31,435 nt of DNA from Fomitopsis serialis (taxonomy: Eukaryota > Basidiomycota > Agaricomycetes > Polyporales > Fomitopsidaceae), in assembly GCF_022376445.1 (NCBI RefSeq), contig NW_025955397.1:1-31435 (forward strand), read 5' to 3'. The notes under the pieces are model-generated. The model was not told where the DNA came from, ran no database searches, and worked only from the letters and a program-made list of their open reading frames with translations. Both the position numbers and the translations under genes were made by a program. Shown piece after piece: positions 8,691-20,250 of this stretch; positions within the stretch are counted from its first letter, which is position 1; every line of letters starts with the position of its first letter.

Positions 8691-11497
8691 TCAACTCTTC
8701 CCAGGGACCCCAGGCACGACCATTCCAGGCAATCCGCCCGCCGTCCGACCCACATTGCCAATATTCGGCACCGTCTCCTCCCTCCTCAACCCACCCACGC
8801 CTCTAAACCCCGATCCACCCATCCCGGCACCCCCACCCCCCGCGCCCAAGCTCCCGCTCCCCAGCCCGCTCCCGCTCCTCGGCCGCCCCGCCGCGCCCCA
8901 CCCGCTGCCCAGCGCGCCATACCCCAGCGGCGCACTGTCGCTCCGCGCCCTGCTCTTCTTCCCGCCCTCCCCGCCGCCGAGCCCGCCGATCGGCGTGCTC
9001 AGCCCCGACGACGGCGCCGTCCGCTGGCGCTTCGCCCCGCCCACGCGCTCGTCGAGGTCCATCGGCCCCGGCGACGGCGGCAGCGGCGTGCTCAGCGGCG
9101 CGGGGCCCCCGTCCGACGCGTACCGCCCCGCGTAGCTGTGGTGCGCGCCCCCGCCGGACGCGCTCCCGTGGTGCGAGTGCATCGCCGCGCTCTCGTACGG
9201 CAGGTGCTGGAACGAGTGCTGCCGCGAGAGGCTGCTCGCGGGCGTGTGGCTCTGCGAGTGGTGGTGCGAGTGGTGCGCGCCGCCGTGCGCGTGGTGCGGG
9301 AAGTCCGCGGTGGTCGGGCTGCTCCCTGGGCTCGCGCCGAGCGAGTGCAGCGAGTGCGTGTGGTGCAGGGTGTGCGCGTGCGCGGGGCCGGACATGGAGA
9401 GCGAGGGCAGGAAGCCGCCGCCGCCGCCGCCCGCGTGCGGTGTTGCCGAGTTGGGGGAGGTGATGTAGATGTTCGGGTTGTCCGGTTCGAGGAGGTCGGC
9501 CGGGAAGGGGAGTTGCACTGCTCGCGCGCACGCATCGAGAGTAGATGGAACATGCAAGAATATTCAGTCGGCCCGTTCCACGCAGAGGGAAGGAAACAAT
9601 TACGCACGCGTCCCAGGCCACATCCTCTGCACGACCTCATACATCGCCTTCGTCACACCCGCCAGCCTCTCCACGCGTCCCCTCTCCGCATGGTACATCA
9701 AGCTCAGCCGTCTATTCTCTTCCCTAACCTGCGCAAGCTGCGCCGCGACCTCCATCCGCATCCGCACGCCAAATTAGCATACACGCTCTGCCGGGAACGC
9801 ACGCACGGCGGCGGCGGGAGAACGGGCGCAACGTACCTCTCCGGGGAGCTCCACGCGGTGCTTCGTCGCCGGGTCGGGCTCGAGCGCCTTGCGCTTGATC
9901 TCCTCGAGCAGGTCGGGCCGCCCGCGCAGAAACTTGTGGTGCGAGAACTCCCACGTCTGCACGTCGGCGGAGGTGCGCTGCGCGCGGGGCGTCTGCAGAG
10001 GGGGGAGGAGGCGCGCGCACGCGTGCGTGTGTCAGTACGGCGACAGAGAGGCAGCCCGGGATCATGATGATGTCAAAGTTTGAAATGCGAATGTGAGAGG
10101 CGCGATCCGGAGAATAGTGACCAATGAGGGGGATTGCGAACGGTCGACGGCGCGGCGGACGCTTCTGAGGTCGGGTATCATATGGAGATGGGGGCCATGG
10201 GAGTTTTCAGGACGTTGGCCCGGAATACACAAAAAGAGGACGAGAAAGGCGCCGCAAGATACGGAATGGACGTACCCGGTTGATCTTGTGGAAACCATAC
10301 ATGTTCAGCTGTCGCACGAAGCTCGAGAACTACGCAGAGGGCGGATGTCAGCGTCCGGGGCGCCAGGCCTGCATGGGAAGGGAAGACTGACATTGTTGTG
10401 CTTGAAGTGCGAGCCGAGGATCGTCCGACTGAACTCACCCACATTCGACACCACAAAGCTGGCGGCGGGTGGCGATGGTTGAGCATCGAAAGCCCACAAA
10501 TCATCGCGGGGCGCACGCACCTGGTACCGAGCTCCGTCCACTGAATGAACTGCGCGCTTTTTGGATCATTGATCATCCTGTCACGAAAGATGGTAAATGA
10601 GACACGCAGCGACGTGCAAGGCGGGCACACGCACTGATACAACTTTGTGACAAAGTTGTTTGTCCCAAGCGGTTTGCCCAACATGCCGACCTGGGGAGGC
10701 ATGCTACCATGCGCACCCTGGCTCGCGCTGCCTTGCTGTAATGACGAGGCCTCGAGTGGCTTCAGGTGGTCATCCTGCTCGCCTCCGCTCGTGCTGCCGT
10801 CCACGGGGCTCCCCTCGGTATCGAGCCCGCCATAGTTCATATCCACCTCGTCGTACGGGCTCGCGTCCATCGAGTGATCGCCGTACGGCTCTTCGATGTT
10901 TGTGCTCAAGGCAGGGACGGTCGGGAAGCTGCGCTTGCGCGGGACGCTCTTGTCCGACGATGAGCTGGAGCGGGAGCTAGTAAGGCGACGGCCGGAGTAG
11001 TCGTACGCCTCCTCGTAGCGGACGGAGGCATGGTCGGCGCCGGACCCGGGAGGCGCGAAGGAGAAAGGCGGCTGGAGCCCGGGGTGGTGGTGAGCATGAT
11101 GCGCATGTAGGCCTGAGGGACTGATGGGTGTGATCGGTGAGACGTGGGAGCTGGGCTGCGTGCTCGGGTGGGGGCTGGGATTGATGGGGCTCATGTTGGT
11201 CGGGGACGCGACGGAGAGGGAGGAGAGGTTGAGACTGAGGGACGCGCGGTCCGGGTGGGCGTCGGAGACGGACACGTTCATCGGGGGCGGGGGCGGCTGG
11301 GTGTAGTACGGGTACTGGTCGCCAGACGGGCCAGACGAGGAGGGCGAGGGATAGGAAGACTGGGAGTGCTGGACGAGATGGCTCACGGAGGATGTGGACC
11401 ACTGCTGGGCCTGCTGCTGCTGGGCCTGCTGGGAGTAGGGGCCGTCGGCGGACATGGGGGGAGGCGGGGGATGGGAGTAGGTTGCAGAAGGGTCCAT
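8691..11497 (-). CDS. HSF-type DNA-binding transcription factor
   Basis: Seven exons: 11497-10635, 10577-10521, 10458-10392, 10329-10276, 9992-9837, 9749-9608 and 9517-8691, giving 721 residues. Residues 1-275 are a low-complexity S/P/H/Q-rich arm (QQAQQQQAQQ, PPPPPMN). Residues ~280-382 are the winged-helix HSF domain: NNFVTKLYQMINDPKSAQFI, then FSRTILGSHFKHNN, then the recognition-helix signature FSSFVRQLNMYGFHKINR at 330-347, then VQTWEFSHHKFLRGRP. Residues ~400-446 form a predicted coiled coil (AQLAQVREENRRLSLMY), the usual trimerisation position. The rest is His/Gly/Ser-rich with a likely nuclear-localisation cluster (GGAKRQRT). HSF proteins bind repeated GAA elements and control stress or developmental genes. 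Which paralogue this is (Hsf1, Sfl1/Mga1-like) cannot be decided here. The last acceptor is uncertain by 3 nt. Confidence 0.92.
9993..10275 (-). other. Long intron within the HSF domain
   Basis: A 283-nt intron (donor GTACGT, acceptor CTGCAG after a pyrimidine-rich tract) separates HINR from TPRAQRTS in the DNA-binding domain. The other introns of the gene are 57-90 nt. No conserved exon content was seen in it. Confidence 0.7.
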
Positions 11498-13580
11498 GGA
11501 CGCGCTCGGGCGACGCGGGCTGGCAGCGCGCAGGAGGGAGAGGAAGAGGGGGGCCGCGACCGGGCGGCGGGGCGCAGAACGAGGCTGCTGCGGGACGGGA
11601 GGGGCGAGGCGTGCGCGGAGGTGGAGGTGGAGGAGAGAAGGGCGAGGGAGACTTGCGGCGGAGGCATGCCACCGCTCACATCCACCATAAATCGCGATTT
11701 CGGGGTCACAAACAAGCGCGCCGCCCGTATCAGCACACGTGCCCCGCCCACAAGTCCATCTCCCGTCCCCGCCTCTCGCCTCCCTCGTCCACCCATGCCG
11801 GCATGCCTGCGTCCCCGCCAGCCTCTCACCACGGACACGCCATCAACCAGTGCGCCTCGTCCAGCAGAGTCCCACGTACGTCGTCGCGTCGCGTTCCCAT
11901 CACCCGTGGCAGCACGCGACACGCGCTACGACACAGCGCCCCCTCCCTGTCGCAGTCCCCGCTGCACACTGTACGTCCATGCACGGCCCAATATGGAGCC
12001 CGTCCGCGCGCGCGCCGCGACATCCCCGGAAATTCTCGCCTGGCGCGCGCTCGGCCACTGTTGCACCCAAGTTGCACCCACGAACCTCCACCCCACAGCC
12101 GCACGAGCCTACGCAGCGGCCGCACCCAGGTCGCCCGCAACCGCGTCTCTCTGCTCAGAGCGCACGCTGCGGTCCCGTCCCGGACTGGGACACCTTCCTG
12201 ATTCGCCATTCACCGCTCCCCGTCGCTCGCTTCGCGTCCTCCCGTGACGCGCAGGCCCAGGAGATTGGGTAATCGCGGCCAATCGAAGCGCGTCCTCCGT
12301 GGCCACTGACATTGATCATGGGCTCTCTCCCGCACTCGCACACGCCATCCGCCAACGCGCGGCACGACACACGGCCCACGCCCAGCCCATCGCGCCGTCC
12401 ATCGCGATATCTCGCCTGCCGCCTCCCAGTGTGGCCACATCTACGCGCGCCGCCGTCGAGCCGTCCCAATCTCGAGCCACGCCGCTACCCCCCTCCGGAG
12501 CCACCGTTCAACCGAGCGCGACGCCCCCGTGTGTGTGTCTGCACCTCTCTCTCACAACGTAACCGGTACCGGCTCGCCCGCCTCATCAACGGAAATTGAT
12601 CGCTGATATGCTTTGCTCCCCGAGCTCGCCGCTCCAAATCCAGCCATGCCCACTCCAACTGCGAGTGCCTGCAGACCCAAAAAGAACCCGAAGCGCAGGA
12701 AGCATCCCCGCAAGCGCCTCTCGCTCGAGCTTCCAACGACCTTCCCACTTGGCCCGCGGTAGTGCATTCCCCGCAGCGCCGGGCGATTAGCCTTTCCGCC
12801 GTCATCTCAGTCCGTGTCTGGACTCTGGAACTGGGGCTCGCTTGCCGTCGAGAGCACTCGGCTGGTCGTCGGCGGAATCCCATGCGCAGCGGGCCGCACT
12901 CGCCTAGCGAGCACGATCTCTAATTTACTACACGCAATCATATGCCGCGTTCGCGTTCCCACTGCTGCTCTCGCTTTTCGCGCTTGCCTGCATCATGATG
13001 CAGCAGGTCGGCTACGATCTCACTTTGTATGCCCAGAGGCGTCGGCGGTGTCCCGCGCGAGAATGGCGATGATAGTCCTGCGCGGGGGCGCGATAGTACG
13101 TTACGGCAGACGGACGTGGGACCATCTCCACCTGCGTTCTGCATACGTACATTTGATAAGTGAAGCCCGCTCGTCGGCCCATCCTGACGTCCCGCGACCC
13201 CCGTCCGTCTGGTGTCCACGTCCTCCGTCTCCCTCGACGGACGGCGGACGGGTGGGACGTGGCCGCGGCGGAAGGTGGCTGGGATGGCCTGGCGAAGGTA
13301 CCGCTCGGCCGGCGTGCTGCGCTGCTCTTCCCCAGCCAGGCACGGAACGCGCAGACGCAGGCCTCCGATCAACGCCCCATTATATCAAGATCGTGGCCGC
13401 ACGGCACGGTCGTGATCACGCACCCGCGCGCGCACGCTCCCCGCCTTCTCCGCACGCAGATTTAGCTTTGCGAAGACGGCGAAGACGAAGACGACGACGA
13501 AGGGAGCGCAGAGGCGCGGCCCCGCGGTAGGGCACGTAGTGCACTAGGACTGGCGATCCTGGGGGATCTAAGCTGGTGCG
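11498..13580. other. GC-rich, strand-skewed upstream region of the HSF gene
   Basis: The + strand is G-rich and purine-rich at about 11500-11660, then abruptly C-rich and pyrimidine-rich from about 11690 to 12560. Because of this bias several long open frames exist on both strands (up to 367 codons), but none has a domain, splice-consistent partner or normal amino-acid composition. A GAAGACGA-type purine repeat lies at about 13470-13505. The region is best read as the promoter and leader of the HSF gene plus spacer. Confidence 0.5.
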
Positions 13581-15518
13581 GAAGCTTCTCACTTTAGTTA
13601 GGGGCGATCGATGGGCGGGGTGGCATCGAACGCGATCGGACGGACGCCACGAAGGGACACTAACGGGGGGCCCCCGCACACGTGTCTACCGCGCGCCCCA
13701 CACGCTGGCGCCTCTCCCCATCCGGCGTCTGTCCCACCGGCAGACGATGCTGTGGCTGGATCCGTAGCGGAGAGCGTGCTGAGCGCAGAGGGCGAGCTTG
13801 TACAGTCGACGGGCGGCAGGTACTAACCTAGCTGACACTGCGGGACCACAGGCACTCGGACAGTACCAGATCTAGGTACACTGATCATGCTATGGAATGC
13901 AGGACACTCGACGTGTTACAGAACGTCGCGGACGGACCTGTGGATGCGACACAGTCAGGGCAGTTCGGTTCAAGTAACGGTTCACTGCGGCGCGGGTTCG
14001 AACGTTGACGCGTGACGGCGGAACTCTGCAGGGCCGACAGACAATGTAGCAGATCCAGCAGAAGGGAACATTGGCAATTGCTGGACAGTCTAAAGCTCGA
14101 AGCTTTAAGCTGCGGAAGGGTGCAGTTGCATATAGGGTTCTTCGATCGGCATGCTGCGTCTTGTGTTCGATAGTTACGTAGTGTTTTCTGGCATGGTGAG
14201 TGGACGTTCGGACACGAGTCACTCAAGCAGGGACGAGGCAGACTTTCGTCAAGGATGTCGGGTGGGCCGCTACTGTTGTCATTCAAGCTTGTCGACGTCA
14301 GGTCCCCAGCTAGATGCTCTCCGTGTCGCCCTGCCCGTCACTGCAACAAAGAATGTGAATTGCTGCATGCATAACGGCACTGACGCTCGCAGATCTCCCT
14401 TCGCCACAATGGTGGCTTGCACGCCAGCGTTCCGACTCCGAGTATACATCAGTTCGCTCAGTAAACGGAATATCGATAGGCAACTCTGGCGAAGCGCACA
14501 TATGGCACAGGTACTGACTGTATCGGAGTGGCCTCGGTTGTACCCGCCCTCCCCGCAGAACTGGAGAGCGTCGACGGTCGGCAAGATAGTGGTATAGTAA
14601 CTCGTCAGCGCCTCAGCGAGGAGACGACCACCGTTCATGGAGCGAGGCGGAAGTGCCTATGTATCATTATCTCATTTGCAATATGCCGGGAATGGGAAGC
14701 TGTGGCCTAATATCCTGCCTTGACTGTCGTCGTGACGCAGTTCTTATGCCAGTTTGGACATGAAAATCACGCAGAGATCCTTCATGTCGCGCTATTGTGG
14801 CCAATACTGTGAAAGTACGGCCTGCACCGTGACCGTTGAATGTTGAAATGTTTGACTGTTGGAGTGGCGACAAGTACGGTCCGCTGTCTCTGGCGAATCC
14901 ACGCATCCTGCTGAAACTTTTCCTGACAATATCCAATAGCCTTCGCATGTCTGTCCTACATCCCCATTCAGTGATCAGCGCTCCGGCTCCACTCCCAACT
15001 TAACCGTGATGCGACCTCAGCGGAACGGGACACCGCCAGTCGGATTGAGTACTGACACACAGCTCCTCGGCGGGACGCTCCCCCGTCAGGCTGTACGTTG
15101 CGCCGCCGACGATGGGCGCTGTTCCGCAGGACGTTCGCGGTGCTGTTCCGGCCTCACATCGGACTCCGGACATGGCGCACCTTGCCGGGAGTGCATGGGT
15201 GCGGCGGTATGCGTGCCGTCACGGTGGCAGGATCCGGGAGTGGTACAACGTCGACGGGCACGCGGGGTTTCCGAGTCGTCCGTGCTGCGCGTCGGCGACG
15301 TGAGTCTCACGACACTGAAGAGTCCGGCCGGTAGCGGAAACCACGACGATGCGATGTTCATACGACGTCGTGACCCATACAAGATCTCGCGAGCCATACC
15401 CGAGCCAACGCCTCGGTGCGCCCGAGTCCGTGTGCGAATCCGAGACAAGCTGAGCCTGAGCACGAGACGAGGGACTCGAGCCCCGCCGGAAGCCAGGCCA
15501 GATTGACATTGGCCTTGC
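13581..15518. other. Gene-poor spacer
   Basis: Frames of 60-170 codons occur on both strands without recognisable domains. The part next to 15519 is presumably the 3' UTR of the MRJP-like gene. No repeat or RNA gene was recognised. Confidence 0.4.
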
Positions 15519-17447
15519 TCAGCCCGATTGCGTGGCCTTCTGCGCTTCGATGGGGGCCCTGAACATCGCCCAGGGCCGCGTGCGCAGGTCGGTCCTATCC
15601 GCATGCGACGGCGGGGGAGTGGGTATCAGCGAAGTGCGCCCGAGATGAGCCTGGGTGCGCCGCTTACCCGTTCTGGTAGTTGGGTCCGAGCCAGAGCCTG
15701 TGCGCGGGAGTGAGCGGACGGCACGGTGGAGGCGGGTGGGGCGGGGGACGTACTGGTTACTGGTGAAGTACACGTAGCTGCCGCCGCTCTGCAGGGTGGC
15801 GACCGACAAGGTGTCGGGCCACTACGGAGAAGGTCTTGTCAATCAAGGTAAGTGAACTGATATCGGGGATTATGCCAAACCTGGATGGCTGGATCGCGGA
15901 TGAAAGGCTCGACGATGCCCGTCGCCGGGTTGTACCTCGTCACCGCGTTATGCTCTGCAGGAATGAATCAGCACCCGCTCGCGCCTCACAGAATCATCCC
16001 ACTCACCGGGCGCGCCAGCGTAAATATACCCCGAGCTGTCCGTCTCCATCCCGTCCGCGTTGCTCCCGCTCTCGCCGAGGTGCTCCACAGCCTGCTTGGC
16101 GAGCAAGTACGCAGCGGGGTGGTCCGGTCCCGGCTCGACCTTGAGATACGACGTCGGGATGCGCCAGAATTGTCGGCTGGCCAAGGGAGCGAAGTAAAGA
16201 TATTGACCGTCTGACGCGGGACAACGGAGTCTGAGTTGAATATACACCAACTTGATTCTAAGGCTTACCAGGAGAGAGGGCGATGCCGTCGACAGCGTAC
16301 TATAGAGAATTTAGTCGCGGATACTAGTCTGCAGTGCAGTCAATTCACTGACCAGTCCGAAGTTATTGACCGCGTAAGGCGCCGTCACAGGGTACAGGTA
16401 GAACGGCACTGTAGAAAGGGTCAGGCGAGTCCGACGCCTCCTCTCAAAAGCATCGCTGACGTACCTCCATCGTACACGGGCACAAAGCCATTATCAGGTG
16501 TCACAGACTGGTGTCCATCAAGGTGCCTCCACGACTGCCCAGTCGCCAGGTTAACTACAACCAGCCCCGGGCGGTTCGGCGAGCTGTCCGTGATGTAAGC
16601 GTAGCCTTCCCCACGGAGGTCGAAGCGGACGTCGTTGATAGACGAGTCAGCGTAGACGACGCTCGCGGGGAACGTGTACGTCGCGAAGTTCGTCCCGTTG
16701 AGGTAGAACCCGACGAGCTTCGGGCCGCCGGGGACCGCCGCGAGGAGGTACGAGCCGTTCACCTCTGGGCGGCCCGTGTCGAGCGCCCACACGCGGTCGA
16801 GCCCGTCGACGACGACGGACTGGACGAACAGGAGCTTGTCGGTGACGATGCTGTAGCCGGGGTTGCTCGCGTTGGCGAATGCTGGGGGTGTGTTCCATTC
16901 CTGGCTGCTCGACGTGAGCACGTAAACGTAGATCGACGGTCGGAGATGCTCACTTGGGCCATGGCGCTTCCGTTGTGGTGCTGGTGAAGGTCGCCAGGGT
17001 GTACGTCTCGTTGCCGCGAGGGAAGGTCGTGAACACTGACCCATCACTGGCTACGCCGACGCCCTGTCGATCATGCCATGAACACAAGCACAGTGAGTGA
17101 AGCTACAGCTAAAAACCGATTCGAGGTCCACGTACGATAGGCCAATAGTTGTAGTACGCATGCACGAGCTCTATCGTTGGACCGAAAGAGCCTGTGTCAT
17201 AATGGATGCGGGCCTGAGCCAGACCCGGGTCCTCGTAGACATTGTATGGCAGTGGGGCCGCCGAGTTTCCTAGTGTCGCGTTGGGGTCCGGTGTCCCAGC
17301 TGGGGGAAACTCTGGGAACTAAATCATGCCGTTGGTTCGTTAGCATCGGCGAAATATGGCAGGCGCTGGGCATACATCGAAGACGCTGTCATTGGACTGC
17401 GCAACGGCGGCTACTGCCCAGAGGATGAACGGTAGTAGGAGAGCCAT
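15519..17447 (-). CDS. Secreted major royal jelly protein/yellow-family protein
   Basis: Eleven exons: 17447-17376, 17318-17136, 17063-16954, 16904-16465, 16408-16353, 16299-16269, 16210-16007, 15954-15881, 15821-15754, 15697-15668 and 15594-15519. They give 447 residues. A signal peptide is clear (MALLLPFILWAVAAVAQS, likely cut after AVA or AQS), and several N-glycosylation sequons follow (NDS, NAT, NET, NGS, NGT). The MRJP/yellow beta-propeller signature is visible: FVQSVVVDGLDRVWALDTG, then GYAYITDSS..GLVVVNLATG, then YAVDGIALSPDGQYLYFAPL, then DGMETDSSGYIYAG, and near the end LWLGPNYQNG. The family is best known from insects (yellow, royal jelly proteins) but also occurs in fungi and bacteria. 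Its biochemical role in fungi is not established. The introns are small (49-72 nt) and all frames match. It is probably exported. Confidence 0.9.
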
Positions 17448-17481
17448 GGCTATCTCACGTACCCAGATTGACAGGGCAGGA

Positions 17482-17489
17482 ATTATATA
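17482..17489 (-). promoter_or_regulatory. TATA box of the MRJP-like gene
   Basis: TATATAAT on the minus strand, 35-42 bp upstream of the ATG at 17447. If used, the 5' UTR would be very short. Confidence 0.5.
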
Positions 17490-19999
17490 GTGATTCGGTC
17501 AGAGCCGCCACGCAATGAATGCGTCTCCTCCCTGAAAGCACCTACGACATAAATAGAAGTGCACTCGAAATGTGTGTGGGGGTATTCTTGCTGCCCCAGT
17601 GGGAGTTGAAGTGTCATGCTTGAGGCACATGCGACAGTCGTGGACCCTCTTAATCGCCATTTTTTGAACGCGAGGACAGTATTGACCGTATAAAGAAGTA
17701 GCACGGTCCCAGCGGAGAGTGATCTCGGCCAATGAAAGCCTGTGATGATGTCGAAGCCGCATCACTTACTTCATCCGAATTGAAGGAAGCCTTACTTGTG
17801 CACGTTCGCTGGAAAGTAATCATGAGTCCTCGTTCACGAGACTAGGGATGAATTAAACCTAAGCATGCTGTCATTTCCGTACGGGACGCCGCCAGCCACA
17901 GCCTTTGGGCGTGAGACGGGATCTGTAGTTAGCGAGACATGCTGTGCGAGAAAGGGGGACGAAGTATAACGGCTGACGGTAGATGGTGGCTATGAATGAC
18001 CATACATGCCGGCGGAGAGCTCTTGGCTTGTAGTGTGTACTCACGAGCATCGCCAATCGTGGCGTCGGTGCATTCATTCGCAAAGCAGTGCATCCACGTG
18101 GAGACGTGATCACCTACCAGAACGGCCGCCGTGGTGCACGCTGGCATTGAGACGTGCTAATTGGCTGACTGGAGAGCAATCGTCAAAACATATTCAAACG
18201 GAGTCAAAGCGACGCACCGGAATTCCGAAGTACATATAACGCTCGCAGAGAACTCTATGTATATCTTGCCTCAATCGAAAGGCATGCTAACAGAACCTGG
18301 AGTGTCCAAGCTCCTACGGTCGGCATATTGCACGAGATGCTTCATCTGCTACATTCACGAAAGCCTAGTCCTTCTAATATGACAGAAGGATAACGAAAGA
18401 TCTCCCGAGCTAATGATAGGCTGCGAGCACAACGTTAACTATGCTGCAATGAACCGTGACTGAAATGAGCGCGCCTGAAATGCGATAAAATACCCATTGT
18501 AGAGTCGAACTCCAACCCCCACGATGTTGTTTTGAGGACCCTACAGGTATGGAACGGCTTCTGTCAATCGGAGCAATCCGGGATGCGTACAAGGGATGCG
18601 TCGCAGCTCGTAAGGCGTATGTGAACGGAGCCCAACTAGGGTGAGGCTCACCAAGGTTATAAGCCGAGTGGTAGAGCCATCCACCGAATGCGAGGAGCAA
18701 AGAGACGGCCCTGTGTCATTCGAACCGATGTCACCAAAGGTAAGTGGACGGGTGAATCAAGGGTGAATGCCAATTTCCTTTGTACTGCGAAAGTAGGGCG
18801 CAGATTAAGTCACTATGGAACAGCTCGGTTCATTGCGAAGCACTACATCCGTCGTGCACGTAGCGGACCCAAATACGACACGGACATCGCGAGGCGCATG
18901 GTAAGATCATCGAGAATAAGGTTCCTGTACCACGATCCAGTGCTGGATCCAAGACGCTCAGCCATGGGTAATCCGACTGGGAAGAGACCTGGCCCGGGAG
19001 GCGGGAGAAATGAGACAGGGCTCAGTGGTCCAGTACTGAGCACGTCCTCATACTCGCTGCCCCTCTTGAAGTCATCCGAAGTGCGATATGCGAATGACGA
19101 GGCAACACCATGCCGCACCTCTCGTGGCAGACGTCGTCACTCGAGAGCGCGAAATCATGTCCTACGAATGGTCTTCGTATCGGCTGACCGTAAGTAGCTC
19201 GTTTGGAGATATCAATAATATGAAACTGAATACCGACTTCAAGTTGATCCACCGGCGATGCCAGCGGCCAAACTTCAAAGAGTCGCCGATGCCAGTAGTA
19301 CTATGTGCGAGCCCGTGCTTCGACATGTGTAATCCTGAAAGCCAAAAATGTTGGAGGGTACTTGCTCTATTGACCAGCCTAAGCTCCTCACGCTGATATA
19401 CTTTGCATTTGCTGGCATGTCGAGGCCGAAGGCGCACGCTCGTACTGGGAAGTTGATGATCATGAGGGTCGCGGACATGATGGAGGCTCGGGGGAAGAAC
19501 ATAGGCGCTCCGAGAAGCTCGGACGTATACTTATGTACTGTGCAGCTCCGGCGCGAGCGCTGATTCCGATTCGATGTTGAACCGCAGATTCGACGATGTG
19601 AAATGGTCTGACTCTCTGACATAGATATCCAACACTCTGCGAAACTTGAGCGCGATAGTGCTTGTAGGGTCCCACGATACAAGCAGTCTGAGGCAGTTGA
19701 ACATCATCCTCCTCTTTGCGCACCACTGGCAGCCTCGAACGCTGCCATTCACCCATTCACGCGGCTAGAGAAAAGATATCTGATACACAATTGATACACA
19801 ACTGCTGATACAGCGACGCGGACGATAGGCTACACTCGTTCGTCGGCAGACCAACCCGAACTCGTGCCTCGACTCGTGGACAGACCGATCTGCAACATCC
19901 GATTGGGGTCGAACATACGATGTCAAGCTTGAAGTCCGCAAAAGGGACGATAAAGCAGCATACCTAGAAGCGTGCCGCACGCCTTATATCGCAAGTGCT
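17490..19999. other. Spacer with weak ORFs, no gene assigned
   Basis: Several 70-170-codon frames overlap on both strands (for example + 18688-19197 and - 18843-19118), none with a recognisable domain. On the minus strand, 18410-18700 can be read in two frames as hydrophobic, membrane-like segments (one contains IVGVGVRLY), but no consistent exon chain was found. A short direct repeat of TGATACACAA lies at 19781-19801. Confidence 0.4.
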
Positions 20000-20160
20000 T
20001 TACTTGCTCTTGGGGGGCTCAGCACAGCCGCACGCCGGCCAGGCACAAGACCCGCCGTTCTTCTCGACGTTGGCGCACTTCACGGTGTCCTGTGGGTCGA
20101 TTGTCCATAAGTCAACGGTTATCAAGGTAGCAAATCATACTCACAGACATAGCGTTGGAT
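20000..20160 (-). CDS. 31-residue cysteine-containing small protein
   Basis: Two exons. The first, 20160-20155, encodes only Met-Ser. A 65-nt GTGAGT..CAG intron follows, and exon 2 (20089-20000) ends in TAA. The product has 31 residues with four cysteines at 7, 17, 22 and 24 (VKCANVEKNGGSCAWPACGC) and a Pro/Lys-rich tail. The gene is too short for ordinary ORF calls. Support comes from the consensus splice sites, a TATATAAG box about 85 bp upstream and a C/A-rich leader. The C-x9-C-x4-C-x-C spacing, small size and absence of a signal peptide would suit a metal-binding, metallothionein-like or redox peptide, but that is inference and I do not recognise a named family. Confidence 0.68.
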
Positions 20161-20175
20161 GTGAGTGAAGAGGTA

Positions 20176-20203
20176 GTGGTGGGTGGTGGTGGTGGTGGTG
20201 GTC
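20176..20203. repeat. GGT triplet repeat in the leader
   Basis: A run of GGT/GTG triplets on the + strand, CCA on the transcribed sense strand. It lies between the TATA box and the ATG of the small Cys protein and so probably in its 5' UTR. Confidence 0.7.
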
Positions 20204-20242
20204 GAAGGGTGAGCTTGGGGAAAAGACGGAATAGCTGGCCTT

Positions 20243-20250
20243 CTTATATA
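20243..20250 (-). promoter_or_regulatory. TATA box of the small Cys protein
   Basis: TATATAAG on the minus strand, about 85 bp upstream of the ATG at 20160. It is a consensus match in the correct orientation and distance for a ~50-nt leader. Confidence 0.7.

Noticed and set aside
8682..10067. 461-codon open frame on the + strand
   Set aside because: It is antisense to the HSF gene, is almost entirely Arg/Ala/Pro, and arises because the GC-rich coding strand lacks stops. The HSF reading on the other strand has a conserved domain.
11144..12247. 367-codon open frame on the + strand
   Set aside because: It overlaps the HSF first exon and skewed upstream DNA, with biased Gly/Arg then Pro/Ser composition, and has no domain or splice context.
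12814..13530. 238-codon open frame on the + strand
   Set aside because: GC-driven, ends in a poly-Arg run from a GAC/GAAGAC repeat, and has no recognisable motif. Opposite-strand frames are equally open.
18480..18530. T-arm-like sequence (GGAGTTCGACTC on the minus strand)
   Set aside because: It resembles a B box, but the stem is imperfect and no acceptor stem, D-arm or anticodon arm can be placed around it.
18688..19197. 169-codon + frame with an overlapping 91-codon minus frame
   Set aside because: Neither strand shows a domain or a consistent exon chain. Both may be chance.
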